Notes under the pieces: generated by a model
Database searches by the model: none
Seen by the model: the letters and a program-made list of their open reading frames with translations, nothing else
Told to the model about the DNA's origin: nothing
Program-made: the position numbers and the translations under genes
Part shown: one piece after another, positions 44,041 through 52,705 of the stretch
Position numbering within the stretch: the first letter of the stretch is position 1
Layout of the letters: each line of letters opens with the position of its first letter
Assembly (NCBI GenBank): GCA_051859505.1
Contig: JBHYFN010000002.1
Coordinates: 1 to 64,000, forward strand
Direction: 5' to 3'
From: JAFIEN01 sp051859505
Lineage (GTDB): Bacteria; Pseudomonadota; Alphaproteobacteria; Rhodobacterales; Rhodobacteraceae
Length of the DNA stretch: 64,000 bases

Positions 44041-44200
44041 TCAGTGCAGCCCCTTTTGCCGCATTTTTCACCTGATCTGTGATGTTCGGCAGTGTTTCGC
44101 CGCAACCTCGGGGCGTCTTGCCCATTTCCGACATCCTGTCGCACTTGTGCTTGGCGATCCGGCCCTCAGGCGTCACCATCGCGCAAACGAAAGGCCCTTC

Positions 44201-44953
44201 ATGCCCCGCTTCGCCGCCAATCTGACGACCCTGTTCACCGAGCTTCCCTTCCTCGACCGGTTTGCCGCCGCCCGGGCTGCCGGTTTCGACGCGGTGGAGA
44301 TCCTCTTTCCCTATGACCAGCCCGCCCCCGACATCCTTGACCGGTTGGCCCTGAACGATCTTTCGCTGGTGCTGATCAACTGCCCGCCCCCCAATTACAC
44401 CGGCGGCGCCGCCGGGTTTGCCGCCATCCCCGGCGGGCAGGAGAGGTTCCGTCACGACTTTCGCCGCGCCGCCCGCTATGCGCGGGCCCTTGGGGCGCGG
44501 CATCTGCATGTCATGGCCGGTGTGGCCGAGGGCCTCGAGGCGCAGGAAGCCTTCATCGAGAACATGAGATGGGCCGCCGCCGAGGCTCCGCGCCAGTCGC
44601 TTACCATCGAGCCGATCAACGGCCATGACATGCCGGGTTATTTCCTGCAGGACTACGATCTGGCCTGCGCCGTGATCGAGACCGTGGGGGCACCCAATCT
44701 GCGCCTCCAGTTCGATGCCTATCACGCCCACCGGCTGACCGGAGACGTATTCGGAACCTGGGGCCGCGTCCGGCACCATGTGGCCCATGTGCAGATCGCG
44801 GGCTTTCCGGGGCGGCACGAACCCGAAGGGGGCGAGATCGACTATCCCGCCTTTTTCGCCCGGCTGGATGACGAGGGCTATTCCGGCTGGGTCAGCGCCG
44901 AGTATTTTCCCAAAGTGACCACGACCCTGGGGATGAAGTGGCTGCCGACCTGA
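44201..44953 (+). CDS. hyi: Hydroxypyruvate isomerase
   Basis: 250-aa TIM-barrel (xylose-isomerase-like) enzyme that interconverts hydroxypyruvate and tartronate semialdehyde. Seen: RFAANLTTLFTELPFLDRF at the start, EILFPYD, the catalytic-Glu region TIEPINGHDMPGYFLQDY (about residues 143-160), QFDAYHAHR, and VQIAGFPGRHEPEGGEIDY. It fits glyoxylate assimilation through glyoxylate carboligase, whose gene is not in the window. ATG 44201 gives the standard length. Confidence 0.9.
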   Translation: MPRFAANLTTLFTELPFLDRFAAARAAGFDAVEILFPYDQPAPDILDRLALNDLSLVLINCPPPNYTGGAAGFAAIPGGQERFRHDFRRAARYARALGARHLHVMAGVAEGLEAQEAFIENMRWAAAEAPRQSLTIEPINGHDMPGYFLQDYDLACAVIETVGAPNLRLQFDAYHAHRLTGDVFGTWGRVRHHVAHVQIAGFPGRHEPEGGEIDYPAFFARLDDEGYSGWVSAEYFPKVTTTLGMKWLPT

Positions 44954-45029
44954 TGCGCCTCTTCGGTGACATGACATATTGCAAGGATCTAATGTTTCTG
45001 AAATGACGGGCACCGGAAGGGGGTGTCCG

Positions 45030-45257
45030 ATGATACCAGCACGCTTTGCACCGATCCTGTTTGGCCTGATCCTGTCGGGGCTGATGTCACTGATCGTCTC
45101 GGGCATCGCCACGTTCCGGGCGGCGGGCCTGTCCGAAGGGTTCGTCGGTCTCTGGCTCGGCGCATGGCTCGCCTCGTGGATCGTGGCCTTCCCCACGGTC
45201 CTGGTGGTCGCACCCTTCACCCGCAGGCTGGTGGGGCGGATCACGGCCGCGGGCTAA
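45030..45257 (+). CDS. DUF2798 small membrane protein
   Basis: 75-aa protein with two transmembrane helices (about residues 5-27 and 38-60). The pattern PARFAPILFGLILSGLMSLIVSGIATFR and FVGLWLGAWLASWIVAFPTVLVVAPFTRRLV matches the DUF2798 family. Start ATG 45030 is chosen for GGAAGGGGG six bases upstream. Its last 17 bases overlap the end of the convergent glycosyltransferase. Function unknown. Confidence 0.85.
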   Translation: MIPARFAPILFGLILSGLMSLIVSGIATFRAAGLSEGFVGLWLGAWLASWIVAFPTVLVVAPFTRRLVGRITAAG

Positions 45258-46143
45258 GCCCGGCCATCCGGTCCCGCAGCCCCAGGCTGACCTCGCGCAG
45301 AAGACCGGCCCCGTCCAGCGCCTGCAGCGCCTCGGGCCCGAGGGTTTGCACGGCCTGATAGAAGGCCGCTGTCTCTTCCTCTGTCGCCGCCGAGAGATAG
45401 TCGCAAAGCCCGGTGTTGAACTGATAGGCCCCTCGGGTCAGGCGGAAGGGCAGCGCCGCGAGCCAGGCCCCCCGATCCTGCGCATGGAAGTGCAACAGCT
45501 CGAGCTCGGGATCATCCGGTGCCCGCTCCAGCCTTTCCCCGCGCAGGAAACCGGCGTGCAGCCGCGCCTGAAAGCCCGGAACGCCCGAACGGAAAAAGCA
45601 CTTGCCTTCGGAATGGCTCAGCATGCCGCGCGGCAGAAGCGGGGCGTAGTCGCCGAAGACGGCGCGACGCAGGGAACGAAAGGCACGCCCCTGCATGGCG
45701 CCGCGAAACCGGGTGGCGGTGAAGATGTCATCCGGCAGGGCAGGGTCGTGCAAAGCCTCGAACGGTGGCAGGCGCAGCATCAGCTGATCGGCGGGCAGGC
45801 GATCCAGCACCTCTGCAATGGGCGCTGCGGGCAACAGGAACTCGTCCACATCCAGATGCGCGATCCAGGGCAAGGCGGTGTGCCGCAGGATCCGGTTGAT
45901 GTTGCGCAGCTGGCGCACCTGATGCTTGTCGGGCCGGTCCTGCCCGAAGCCCGCCCACCATTCGCCATCGCAGCGGATCGGGGTCACATCCGGCAGATCG
46001 GCCAGCAGGGGAAAGGCCGGATCCTCGGGATCGTCAAGGCAAAGCGTGATCTCGGCGGCCCCCAGCGACAGGTGATGCGCCACGAAGGCCAGCACCTGTT
46101 CGACGGGCGCCTTGACCGTCGCGCAGATGCCCCAGGCCGCCAC
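45241..46143 (-). CDS. Glycosyltransferase family 2-like (GT92/Glyco_tranf_2_4 type)
   Basis: 300-aa cytosolic protein. The N-terminus ICATVKAPVEQVLAFVAHHLSLGAAEITLCLDD and the metal site WIAHLDVDEFLLP (about residues 93-105) match the GT2/GT92 type often found in marine alphaproteobacterial glycan loci. A conserved ELLHFHAQDRGAW lies in the C-terminal half. It begins at GTG 46143, one base after the stop of the transglycosylase gene, so the two are co-transcribed. Acceptor unknown. Confidence 0.8.
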   Translation of the reverse strand: MAAWGICATVKAPVEQVLAFVAHHLSLGAAEITLCLDDPEDPAFPLLADLPDVTPIRCDGEWWAGFGQDRPDKHQVRQLRNINRILRHTALPWIAHLDVDEFLLPAAPIAEVLDRLPADQLMLRLPPFEALHDPALPDDIFTATRFRGAMQGRAFRSLRRAVFGDYAPLLPRGMLSHSEGKCFFRSGVPGFQARLHAGFLRGERLERAPDDPELELLHFHAQDRGAWLAALPFRLTRGAYQFNTGLCDYLSAATEEETAAFYQAVQTLGPEALQALDGAGLLREVSLGLRDRMAGLSPRP

Positions 46144-46144
46144 G

Positions 46145-47323
46145 TCAGAGCGCGTTCAGCAGTGCCCGGGTGGGCCAGGCATCGGCCGGAAGGCCAAGCC
46201 GCGCCTGTTCCGCCTGCACGGCCCGGCGGGTCATCTGGCCCAGAATGCCGTCGATCCCGCCCACATCATGGCCCCGCGCGGTCAACCGGCGCTGAAGCTC
46301 CATCATCTCTTCGCCCGACAGGCCGGGTTCGGGGTTGCCCGCGTCATAGACCGGCGCGCCCGACAGGCGGGTGGCGAAATAGGCAGCGGTCGTCACATAG
46401 ACAAAGCTCTGGTTCCATTCGAAAAAGACGTCGAAATTCGGATAGGCGATGAAGGCGGGCCCGTTGCGCCCCATCGGCAGCAGGATCGAGGATTGCAGCC
46501 CCGGCGTGATCGGCGCGCTCCGCCCCACAACCCCCATCGCCGCCCAATCCTGCGAGGGCAGCGCCGTCTCGAGGCCCGTCAGCCTCCAGTCAAGCGTCTG
46601 GGGCACGACAACCTCCTGGAGCCACGGCTCGCCCCGGCGCCAGCCCAACCCCTCAAGCATCCGCCCGCCGGACACCAGCGCATCCACCGCCGATCCCTTC
46701 AGGTCGATCACCCCGTCGCCATCGCCATCGGTGCCATAGGCCAGGATATCGGCGGGCAGCATCTGGACCTGTCCGATCTCGCCGGCCCAGGCGCCGGTGG
46801 TGCGGGCCGGGTCCATGCCGCCGCGGGCGTAAAGCTCCACCGCGGCAAGGGCCTGGGGCCGGAACAGCCCGGGGCGGCGGCAGTCATGCGCAAGGGTGAC
46901 AAGCGCGTTGGCCGTGTTGAAATCGCCCTGGATCTGGCCGTAATCCGTCTCGAAAGCCCAGAAGGCCAGAAGCACGCCGCGCGGCACGCCATAGTCGGCC
47001 TCGATCCGGGCAAAGGTGGCGTCATGGCGCTGCGACAGGCTCCGCCCGTTGTCGAGGCGGCTTTGCGAGATCAGCCGGCGCGAGAAGTCGATGAAATCGC
47101 GCTGGAACACGCCTTGCGCGCGATCGGCCCGGATCACCGCCGGATCTTGCCGGACGCTGGCAAAAAAACCCTCCACTGTCGCCGGGGCGATACCGCTGGC
47201 CACGGCCTCGGCCTTCAGCCCCTCGACGAACTGGCCGAAATCGCCGCCGCAGTCCTGTGCTGAGGCACCCGACGCCGACAGCCCGGCAACGAAGGCAAGA
47301 GGCAGGAAAAGGCTGTTTCGCAT
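46145..47323 (-). CDS. Lytic murein transglycosylase (MltB-like)
   Basis: 392-aa exported enzyme. A signal peptide (about residues 1-22) without a lipobox Cys implies a soluble periplasmic form. The SLT_2 catalytic domain holds the acid Glu in LLAFWAFETDYGQIQGDFNT (about 115-134), then the AWAGEIGQVQMLPADILAYG and DLKGSAVDAL signatures. The C-terminus is a PG_binding_1 domain (about 325-390; LQRRLTARGHDVGGIDGILG). It cleaves peptidoglycan strands with formation of 1,6-anhydro-MurNAc. Confidence 0.92.
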   Translation of the reverse strand: MRNSLFLPLAFVAGLSASGASAQDCGGDFGQFVEGLKAEAVASGIAPATVEGFFASVRQDPAVIRADRAQGVFQRDFIDFSRRLISQSRLDNGRSLSQRHDATFARIEADYGVPRGVLLAFWAFETDYGQIQGDFNTANALVTLAHDCRRPGLFRPQALAAVELYARGGMDPARTTGAWAGEIGQVQMLPADILAYGTDGDGDGVIDLKGSAVDALVSGGRMLEGLGWRRGEPWLQEVVVPQTLDWRLTGLETALPSQDWAAMGVVGRSAPITPGLQSSILLPMGRNGPAFIAYPNFDVFFEWNQSFVYVTTAAYFATRLSGAPVYDAGNPEPGLSGEEMMELQRRLTARGHDVGGIDGILGQMTRRAVQAEQARLGLPADAWPTRALLNAL

Positions 47324-47403
47324 GGTATATTCCCGATCAGCGGCGGCTTTGCGCGCAGACTAGCAGCCGGGCATGGCAGGGCAACCTGTTCCGGGCCGCG
47401 CGC

Positions 47404-48330
47404 TCAGACGGCCAGAGAGGCGATGACCGCCTGCAACAGCGCCCAAAGCACGAGAAGGGCCAGAACCAGCGCCCATGTGCGCCAGAGGACGGCGATACTG
47501 CCTTCGATCTCGGCCGCGCCGATCTCGTGGCGGCCCTCGGGGTTGACGAAGGGAAACGCCTGCTTGACCCCGTTGTAGCTGCGCGGGCCGGACAGGGCGA
47601 CGCCCAGGACCTGCGCCATGGCGGCCTCGGGCCAGCCGGCATTGGGCGACCGATGCAGCCGCGCGTCGCGGATTATGCCGAACCAGCTTTCGCGGCGCGG
47701 TGCCGAAAGCCAGATCAGCACCGCGCTCAGACGGGCGGGGATCAGGTTCAGAAGGTCGTCAAGCCGCGCCGCCGCCCAGCCGAACGCGCGGAAACGCTCG
47801 GTCCTGTGGCCGATCATGCTGTCGGCCGTGTTGACCGTCTTGTAGACCAACAACCCCGGCAGGCCGGCCAGCGCGAACCAGAAGACCGGCGCGATCACCC
47901 CGTCGCTGAAATTCTCGGCCGCCGATTCGATGGCGGCGCGGGCGATGTCGGGTTCTTCCATCGCGCGCGTGTCGCGGCCCACGATCATCGCGACAGAGGC
48001 CCGCCCGTCGCCCACCGAAAGCGCCAGCGCATCGGCAACCGCGCGCACATGCTGGGCCAGAGATTTCTGCGCGATCAGGATGGCGCCCAGGATGACCTCG
48101 GCGACCTGTCCCGGCAGAAGCGACAGCAGCCAGCCCAGAGCCCAGGCCCCCACCGAAAGACAGAGCACGGCGAAGACGCCCTTCGCCCGCCGCGCCGCGC
48201 CGCTGTTCAGCCGCCGCTCGACCCATGCCACGGCCTGCCCCATGAGCACGGCCGGATGCGGCCAGCGATTCCAGAGTGCGCGGGGTTCGCCAAGGATCGC
48301 ATCGAGGATCATCGCCAGAATGATGCTCAA
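47404..48330 (-). CDS. cbiB: Adenosylcobinamide-phosphate synthase (CobD/CbiB)
   Basis: 308-aa integral membrane enzyme that attaches aminopropanol (or its phosphate) to adenosylcobyric acid. Seen: LDAILGEPRALWNRWPHPAVLMGQ at the start, VGRDTRAMEEPDIARAAIESAAENFSDGVIAPVFW (the family's signature region, about residues 120-155) and TVNTADSMIGHRTERFRAFGWAAARLDDLLNLIPAR. About five membrane helices. Start TTG 48330 is chosen for GGAGG seven bases upstream. On the opposite strand from the main cobalamin genes, downstream of DUF1636. Confidence 0.93.
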   Translation of the reverse strand: MSIILAMILDAILGEPRALWNRWPHPAVLMGQAVAWVERRLNSGAARRAKGVFAVLCLSVGAWALGWLLSLLPGQVAEVILGAILIAQKSLAQHVRAVADALALSVGDGRASVAMIVGRDTRAMEEPDIARAAIESAAENFSDGVIAPVFWFALAGLPGLLVYKTVNTADSMIGHRTERFRAFGWAAARLDDLLNLIPARLSAVLIWLSAPRRESWFGIIRDARLHRSPNAGWPEAAMAQVLGVALSGPRSYNGVKQAFPFVNPEGRHEIGAAEIEGSIAVLWRTWALVLALLVLWALLQAVIASLAV

Positions 48331-48517
48331 GACGCGGCCTCCTGCCGGCCTCGTCCGTCCGCAGCGCTGCCGGTCAAGCCCGGCCGCCGTCCGGCAGACC
48401 CCCGGCACGTGCAGGGCCCCTCGCGCATGATGTCCCCGGCTGGCAATCGGCCAGATCGCCGGCCGGCCCGGTCGGACCCACTGCCAGGGTCGCGCGCTGC
48501 AGATCCTGCTGTGGCCG

Positions 48518-48928
48518 TCATTCGCCCGCGGATCCGGCACCCCCTTCGGTGCCCTTGGCCGAGGGCAGCGGCGGGTGGCGGGTCACGAAATGCCCTTTGA
48601 CCCCGTCGGGCCACTGGCGATAGGGCACCTGCCCCGTTTCGCTTTCGGCATGCAGCCGGGCCCAGGCGACGATGGCCTCGGCCGAGGCGCTGTCCGGTTC
48701 GAACCGGCCCAAAGTGTAGTTCAGCTTTCCTTCGGCCTGCACGGCGATATTGCAGGCATGGGTGCACCCCATCAGGCAAGAGACACGCCTGCTTTGCACC
48801 CCATCGCCCGCCCGCTCCAGCACCGATTCGACCAGCGCGGCCAGCGCTTCCCCATCCGTCTCGCCCGCCTGCGCCGCGTCCCAGCCCTCGCGTTTGCAGG
48901 TGTCGCAGATGGTGATCCATGTCGTCAT
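48518..48928 (-). CDS. DUF1636 metal-binding protein of the cobalamin locus
   Basis: 136-aa soluble protein. Conserved Cys are placed as CDTCKREG (about residues 9-16) and SCLMGCTHACNIAVQAEGKLNY (about 50-71), a thioredoxin-like [2Fe-2S] ferredoxin pattern typical of DUF1636. Genes of this family are repeatedly found with cobalamin synthesis genes; cbiB lies 187 bases downstream. A role in electron or metal supply is inferred. The gap to cbiB was checked for a cobalamin riboswitch and none was convincing. Confidence 0.85.
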   Translation of the reverse strand: MTTWITICDTCKREGWDAAQAGETDGEALAALVESVLERAGDGVQSRRVSCLMGCTHACNIAVQAEGKLNYTLGRFEPDSASAEAIVAWARLHAESETGQVPYRQWPDGVKGHFVTRHPPLPSAKGTEGGAGSAGE

Positions 48929-49127
48929 TCGGGAAAGCTCCTTGCCGATGCCGGGCGGTTCAAGCGGATTTATGCCGGTTTCACAAGATAGCTGTGGATG
49001 GTCACGCTCAACTGCTCCTTTGCCCGCTGGCGTTAATGATCTGTTAAGACTTTAGGCACAACGCTTAACCACTGGTTCATCAGGTGCGAGGGTTACTCCT
49101 CGCCTGGTTGTGTTCCCCGGAGGTCGA

Positions 49128-49490
49128 ATGAGGGTCTTGATCGTCGAAAGCACTCCGGAACTCGCGCAACTCTGGTCGTGCCATCTTGCGCGGCAGGGGA
49201 TGGAGGTTCTGGCCGCACATGACGCGGATGCCGCGGTGGCGGCGATTTCGCATACCGATTTCGACGTGATCATCCTCGACCTGATTCTCGAATCGGGATC
49301 GGCTCTGGCCGTTGCCGACTATGCCCAGTACAGGCGCCCGCATTCCAACGTGATCTTCGTGACCGACACGACCTTCTTCTCCGATGGCTCGATCTTTTCG
49401 GTTACCCCGAATGCGCGGGCCTTCGTGCCGTCACGGACCGCGCCCGAGGATCTGGCCGCCCTTGTCGAACATTACGGCCGGGCGGCCTGA
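49128..49490 (+). CDS. Stand-alone response-regulator receiver-like protein
   Basis: 120-aa single-domain receiver. The phospho-acceptor Asp51 is kept in DVIILDLILESGSALAVADY. The acidic pair after strand 1 is altered (VLIVESTPE instead of an E/D-D pair), and the usual beta-5 Lys is missing (AFVPSRTAPEDL). No output domain. It may be a CheY-like protein with atypical phosphorylation, or phosphorylation-independent. The start at 49128 has GGAGG five bases upstream. No histidine kinase is adjacent. Confidence 0.82.
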   Translation: MRVLIVESTPELAQLWSCHLARQGMEVLAAHDADAAVAAISHTDFDVIILDLILESGSALAVADYAQYRRPHSNVIFVTDTTFFSDGSIFSVTPNARAFVPSRTAPEDLAALVEHYGRAA

Positions 49491-49497
49491 CCCCGGC

Positions 49498-50472
49498 CTA
49501 TCCGCGCCCGTGCGGTGACATGAGGTCAAGCTTCGGCCCCACCGGGACGATCCGGTGCGGATTTATCGTCTCGTGGCTGTAGTGGTAGTGCCGGACGATG
49601 TGATCCATCTGCACCGTCTCTTTGACACCGGGATGCTGATACAGGTCGCGCAGATAGGCCCAGAGATTGGGGTAATCCACGATCCGCGCCCGGTTGCACT
49701 TGAAATGCCCGTGATAGACGGAATCGAAGCGGATCAGCGTGGTGAACAGCCGCCAGTCCGCCTCGGTCAGCCGCGCGCCCATCAGGTAGCGCGTCCTGCC
49801 CAGCCGGTCCTCAAGCCAGTCGAGCGTCTCGAACAGGGGCGTGACGGCGGCGTCATAGGCTGCCTGCGTGGTGGCGAAGCCCGCCTTGTAGACGCCGTTG
49901 TTCAGCGTGTCGTAGATGCGGTCGTTCACCGGCCCGATCGCCGCGCGCAAATCCTCGGGCCAGTAGTCGGCGGTGTTGCCGGTGATCCCGTCGAAGGCGG
50001 AGTTGAACATGCGGATGATCTCGGAGCTTTCGTTGCTCACGATCGTGTCGCGCGCCTTGTCCCAAAGGACCGGCACCGTCACCCGGCCCGAGATCTTGGG
50101 ATCGGCCCGCAGATAGACCTCGCGCAGGAAGCGGTAGCCGAAGAGCGTGTCGCCGGTCGCGCCCTCGAAACCCTCGTCGAAAGTCCAGCCATCCGACAGC
50201 ATGTCGGGATGGACGACCGACAGGCCGATATGTTCCTCAAGGCCCTTCAGCCGCCGGAAGATCAGCGTCCGGTGCGCCCAGGGGCAGGCATGGCTGACAA
50301 ACAGGTGATAGCGCCCGCTTTCCGCCGCGAAGCCGCCCTCGCCCGAGGGGCCGGGGCTGCCGTCGGCGGTGATCCAGTTGCGAAAGGTGGTGGTCGTCCG
50401 CTCGAACGCGCCGCCGGTCTTTTTCGTATCGTACCAGACGTCTTCCCAGACGCCGTCAACAAGCTGTCCCAT
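49498..50472 (-). CDS. Glutathionyl-hydroquinone reductase (YqjG/ECM4-type GST)
   Basis: 324-aa Xi-class glutathione S-transferase that reduces glutathionyl-hydroquinones. The catalytic Cys is in FVSHACPWAHRTLIFRRLKGL (about residues 58-78), followed by PVLWDKARDTIVSNESSEIIRMFNSAFD (glutathione site) and the C-terminal all-helical domain with VYKAGFATTQ, RYLMGARLTEADWRLFTTLIRFD and YPNLWAYLRDLYQHPGV. The start at 50472 is supported by GAAGGAGA six bases upstream; the open frame continues upstream without family similarity. Confidence 0.93.
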   Translation of the reverse strand: MGQLVDGVWEDVWYDTKKTGGAFERTTTTFRNWITADGSPGPSGEGGFAAESGRYHLFVSHACPWAHRTLIFRRLKGLEEHIGLSVVHPDMLSDGWTFDEGFEGATGDTLFGYRFLREVYLRADPKISGRVTVPVLWDKARDTIVSNESSEIIRMFNSAFDGITGNTADYWPEDLRAAIGPVNDRIYDTLNNGVYKAGFATTQAAYDAAVTPLFETLDWLEDRLGRTRYLMGARLTEADWRLFTTLIRFDSVYHGHFKCNRARIVDYPNLWAYLRDLYQHPGVKETVQMDHIVRHYHYSHETINPHRIVPVGPKLDLMSPHGRG

Positions 50473-50761
50473 GTCGATCTCCTTCACGACACAGTTAGCC
50501 TCTTGCCGTCTTCGCACAAAGAGGAGGCCAAAGCGCAGGTCCTTTGCATTCGCGCACATGTCGCGAAAGCGAGCCACCCCGACGCAGAAGGATTTGCGCA
50601 AGGTCGGCCGGTCCTGTAACCACCGCCCGAACGACGCCCGACCGGGCCAGAGAGTGGGCGCTGTGAGGTTGACCCTGACGGGAACTGCCACAGCGCATCG
50701 TTTGTCGCGCCATCGTCGCTGGCGCGCGCTCCCTGCCTGGCGGCCGCAAGGAGGGCTTTGA

Positions 50762-51991
50762 ATGAAGACAGGTGTGATGATCTGCGGCCACGGCTCGCGC
50801 AGCCAGTCGGCGGTGGACGAGTTCAAGGTGCTGGCCGAACGGCTGCCCTCCTATCTGCCGCCCGACTGGATGGTGGATTACGGCTATCTCGAGTTTGCCA
50901 ATCCGGTGATCCGCGACGGCCTCGACCGCCTGCGCGAGGCGGGCTGCGATCGCATCCTCGCCGTGCCGGGAATGCTGTTCGCCGCGATGCATGCCAAGAA
51001 CGACATCCCCACCGTGCTGAACACCTATGCTGCGAAGCACGGGATCGAGGTCCGCTACGGGCGCGAACTGGGCGTCGATCCCAAGATGATCGCCGCCGCC
51101 GCCGCCCGCATCCAGGAAGCGGTGGACGAGGCCAACGCCCGGCTGGGCGAGGTCGCGCTGCACGACACCTGCCTTGTGGTCATCGGCCGCGGCGCCTCGG
51201 ACCCGGATGCCAACGGCAATGTCTCCAAGATCGCCCGCATGGTGCAGGAGGGGATGGGCTTCGGCTGGGTCGAGGTCGGCTATTCCGGCGTCACCTTCCC
51301 GCTTGTCGAACCCTGCCTGCAACATGTCGCCCGCCTGCGCTACCGCCGCGTGATCGTGTTCCCCTATTTCCTGTTCTCCGGGATCCTGATCGACCGGATC
51401 TACGGCTTCACCGATCAGGTTGCCGCCGAATATCCCGGCATCCAGTTCGTCAAGGCCCCCTATCTGGGCGACCATCCCAAGGTGCTCGAAACCTTCGCCG
51501 AGCGGATCACCGAACAGGTGGGCGAGGTGCCGCCGCCCAATTGCGCCATGTGCAAATATCGCGTGCAGGTGCTGGGATTCGAGGCCGAGGTGGGCGCGGT
51601 GCAGGAAAGCCACCACCACCATGTCGAAGGGCAGGGCGCCTCGGCCCCCGGCTCGAACGTGGCCGATTGCGACTTGTGCGACACGTTCTGCACCGGCCTC
51701 TGCCGCCTGCAGGCGCAAGGCGTGCTCGAACCACACGGGCACGCAAGCCACATGGGCGCGCCGGGCGAATGGCACGACCACGGCGACGGCCATGTCCATT
51801 TCCATAGGCATGACCACGGGCATTCCCATGACCACGCCCACGCCCATGACCACACCCATGGCCACCACCACCACCACGGGCCCGGTCATTCGCACGATCA
51901 CGACCACCACCACGCCCCCTATCCCCATGCCGACCACCCGCTGGGCCCCGTCTCGGCCCTGAAATCGCGCAAGACCCCCCCGAAGGACTGA
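50762..51991 (+). CDS. cbiX: Sirohydrochlorin cobaltochelatase CbiX, long form with His-rich tail
   Basis: 409-aa class II chelatase. Two CbiX half-domains (about residues 1-115 and 130-250) are seen, with the metal His of ICGHGSRSQSAVDEF and FAAMHAKNDIPT. C-terminal Cys261, Cys264, Cys303, Cys306, Cys310 and Cys314 (CAMC; CDLC-DTFC-TGLC) suit a [4Fe-4S] cluster, as known for other long CbiX proteins. Residues about 328-395 are extremely His/Asp-rich, likely a cobalt store or delivery region, plus an earlier HHHH. It inserts Co2+ into sirohydrochlorin or a later ring. Ribosome site AAGGAGGG. First gene of the plus-strand cobalamin run. Confidence 0.95.
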   Translation: MKTGVMICGHGSRSQSAVDEFKVLAERLPSYLPPDWMVDYGYLEFANPVIRDGLDRLREAGCDRILAVPGMLFAAMHAKNDIPTVLNTYAAKHGIEVRYGRELGVDPKMIAAAAARIQEAVDEANARLGEVALHDTCLVVIGRGASDPDANGNVSKIARMVQEGMGFGWVEVGYSGVTFPLVEPCLQHVARLRYRRVIVFPYFLFSGILIDRIYGFTDQVAAEYPGIQFVKAPYLGDHPKVLETFAERITEQVGEVPPPNCAMCKYRVQVLGFEAEVGAVQESHHHHVEGQGASAPGSNVADCDLCDTFCTGLCRLQAQGVLEPHGHASHMGAPGEWHDHGDGHVHFHRHDHGHSHDHAHAHDHTHGHHHHHGPGHSHDHDHHHAPYPHADHPLGPVSALKSRKTPPKD

Positions 51992-52034
51992 CCCTCCAGC
52001 TTCTTTTGTTCACAAATATCCCCCCCGGAGGGTC
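51990..52034. repeat. Structured intergenic repeat element, copy 3
   Basis: CTTCTTTTGTTC-ACAAATATC at 52000-52020 is the reverse complement of the tail in copies 1 and 2 (one base differs in the core). Eight-base arms GACCCTCC (51990-51997) and GGAGGGTC (52027-52034) place it in a hairpin loop. It lies between cbiX (the left arm includes the last bases of its stop codon) and cobH, reading opposite to them. Confidence 0.65.
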
Positions 52035-52066
52035 CGCACTCTCCGCCCCAGAGCAAGGCCAGCCCG

Positions 52067-52705
52067 TTGCGCCCCTATGAAAAAGACCCGGCCCGAATCT
52101 ATGCGCAAAGCTTCGCCACCGTGCGGGCCGAGGCGCGGCTGGACCGCTTCCCGCCCGACCTGCAACCGCTCGTCACCCGCCTGATCCATTCCTGCGGCAT
52201 GGTCGAGATCGCCGACCGCCTCGCCTTCTCGCCCGATGTCGCGGGCCGCGGACGCGCGGCGCTAGACGCGGGCGGCGCGATCCTCTGCGATTGCGAGATG
52301 GTGGCAGCGGGCGTGATCCGGGCGGCACTGCCGGCGGACAACCCGGTCATCGTCACGCTGAACGACCCGGCCGTGCCCGGGCTGGCCGAGGCCGGCCGCA
52401 CCACCCGCTCGGCCGCAGCGGTCGAGCTCTGGCGCGATCACCTGCCCGGCGCGGTGGTGGCCATCGGCAATGCGCCGACCGCGCTCTTCCGGCTTCTGGA
52501 GCTGATCGACGCGGGCGGGCCGCGTCCGGCGGCGATCCTTGGTTTCCCGGTGGGCTTCGTGGGCGCGGCGGAAAGCAAGGCAGAGCTGGCCGCCAATGCC
52601 CGCGGCGTGCCCTTCGTCACGCTTCGGGGCCGCAGGGGCGGGTCGGCCATGGCCTCGGCCGCGGTCAACGCGCTGGCCGCGGGCCTGCCGGGGGAACGGC
52701 CATGA
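52067..52705 (+). CDS. cobH: Precorrin-8X methylmutase
   Basis: 212-aa enzyme that moves the C11 methyl to C12, giving hydrogenobyrinic acid. Seen: YEKDPARIYAQSFATVRAEA at the start, TRLIHSCGMVEIADRLAFS with the catalytic His (about residue 44), ILCDCEMVAAGV, and ILGFPVGFVGAAESKAEL (about 160-177). Canonical length from a TTG start at 52067; no in-frame ATG or GTG nearby gives the conserved N-terminus. The stop overlaps an ATG (52702) of a 36-codon ORF that leads into cobL. Confidence 0.94.
   Translation: MRPYEKDPARIYAQSFATVRAEARLDRFPPDLQPLVTRLIHSCGMVEIADRLAFSPDVAGRGRAALDAGGAILCDCEMVAAGVIRAALPADNPVIVTLNDPAVPGLAEAGRTTRSAAAVELWRDHLPGAVVAIGNAPTALFRLLELIDAGGPRPAAILGFPVGFVGAAESKAELAANARGVPFVTLRGRRGGSAMASAAVNALAAGLPGERP

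Noticed and set aside
43343..45244. 633-codon minus-strand frame across the EamA and hyi genes
   Set aside because: Its sequence is out of frame with a clear EamA transporter on the same strand and antisense to hydroxypyruvate isomerase; no family features.
48331..48517. Possible cobalamin riboswitch between DUF1636 and cbiB
   Set aside because: GCCACAG and GCCAGCCGGGGAC fragments occur on the minus strand but do not assemble into the conserved core. Regarded as GC-rich leader.
50473..50761. Possible cobalamin riboswitch upstream of cbiX
   Set aside because: The 289-base gap has GGGAACTGCCACAGCG and CTGCCTGGCGG fragments, but no B12-box (GCCAGGAGACCTGCC-like) in the right order on either strand. 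A covariance-model search would decide.
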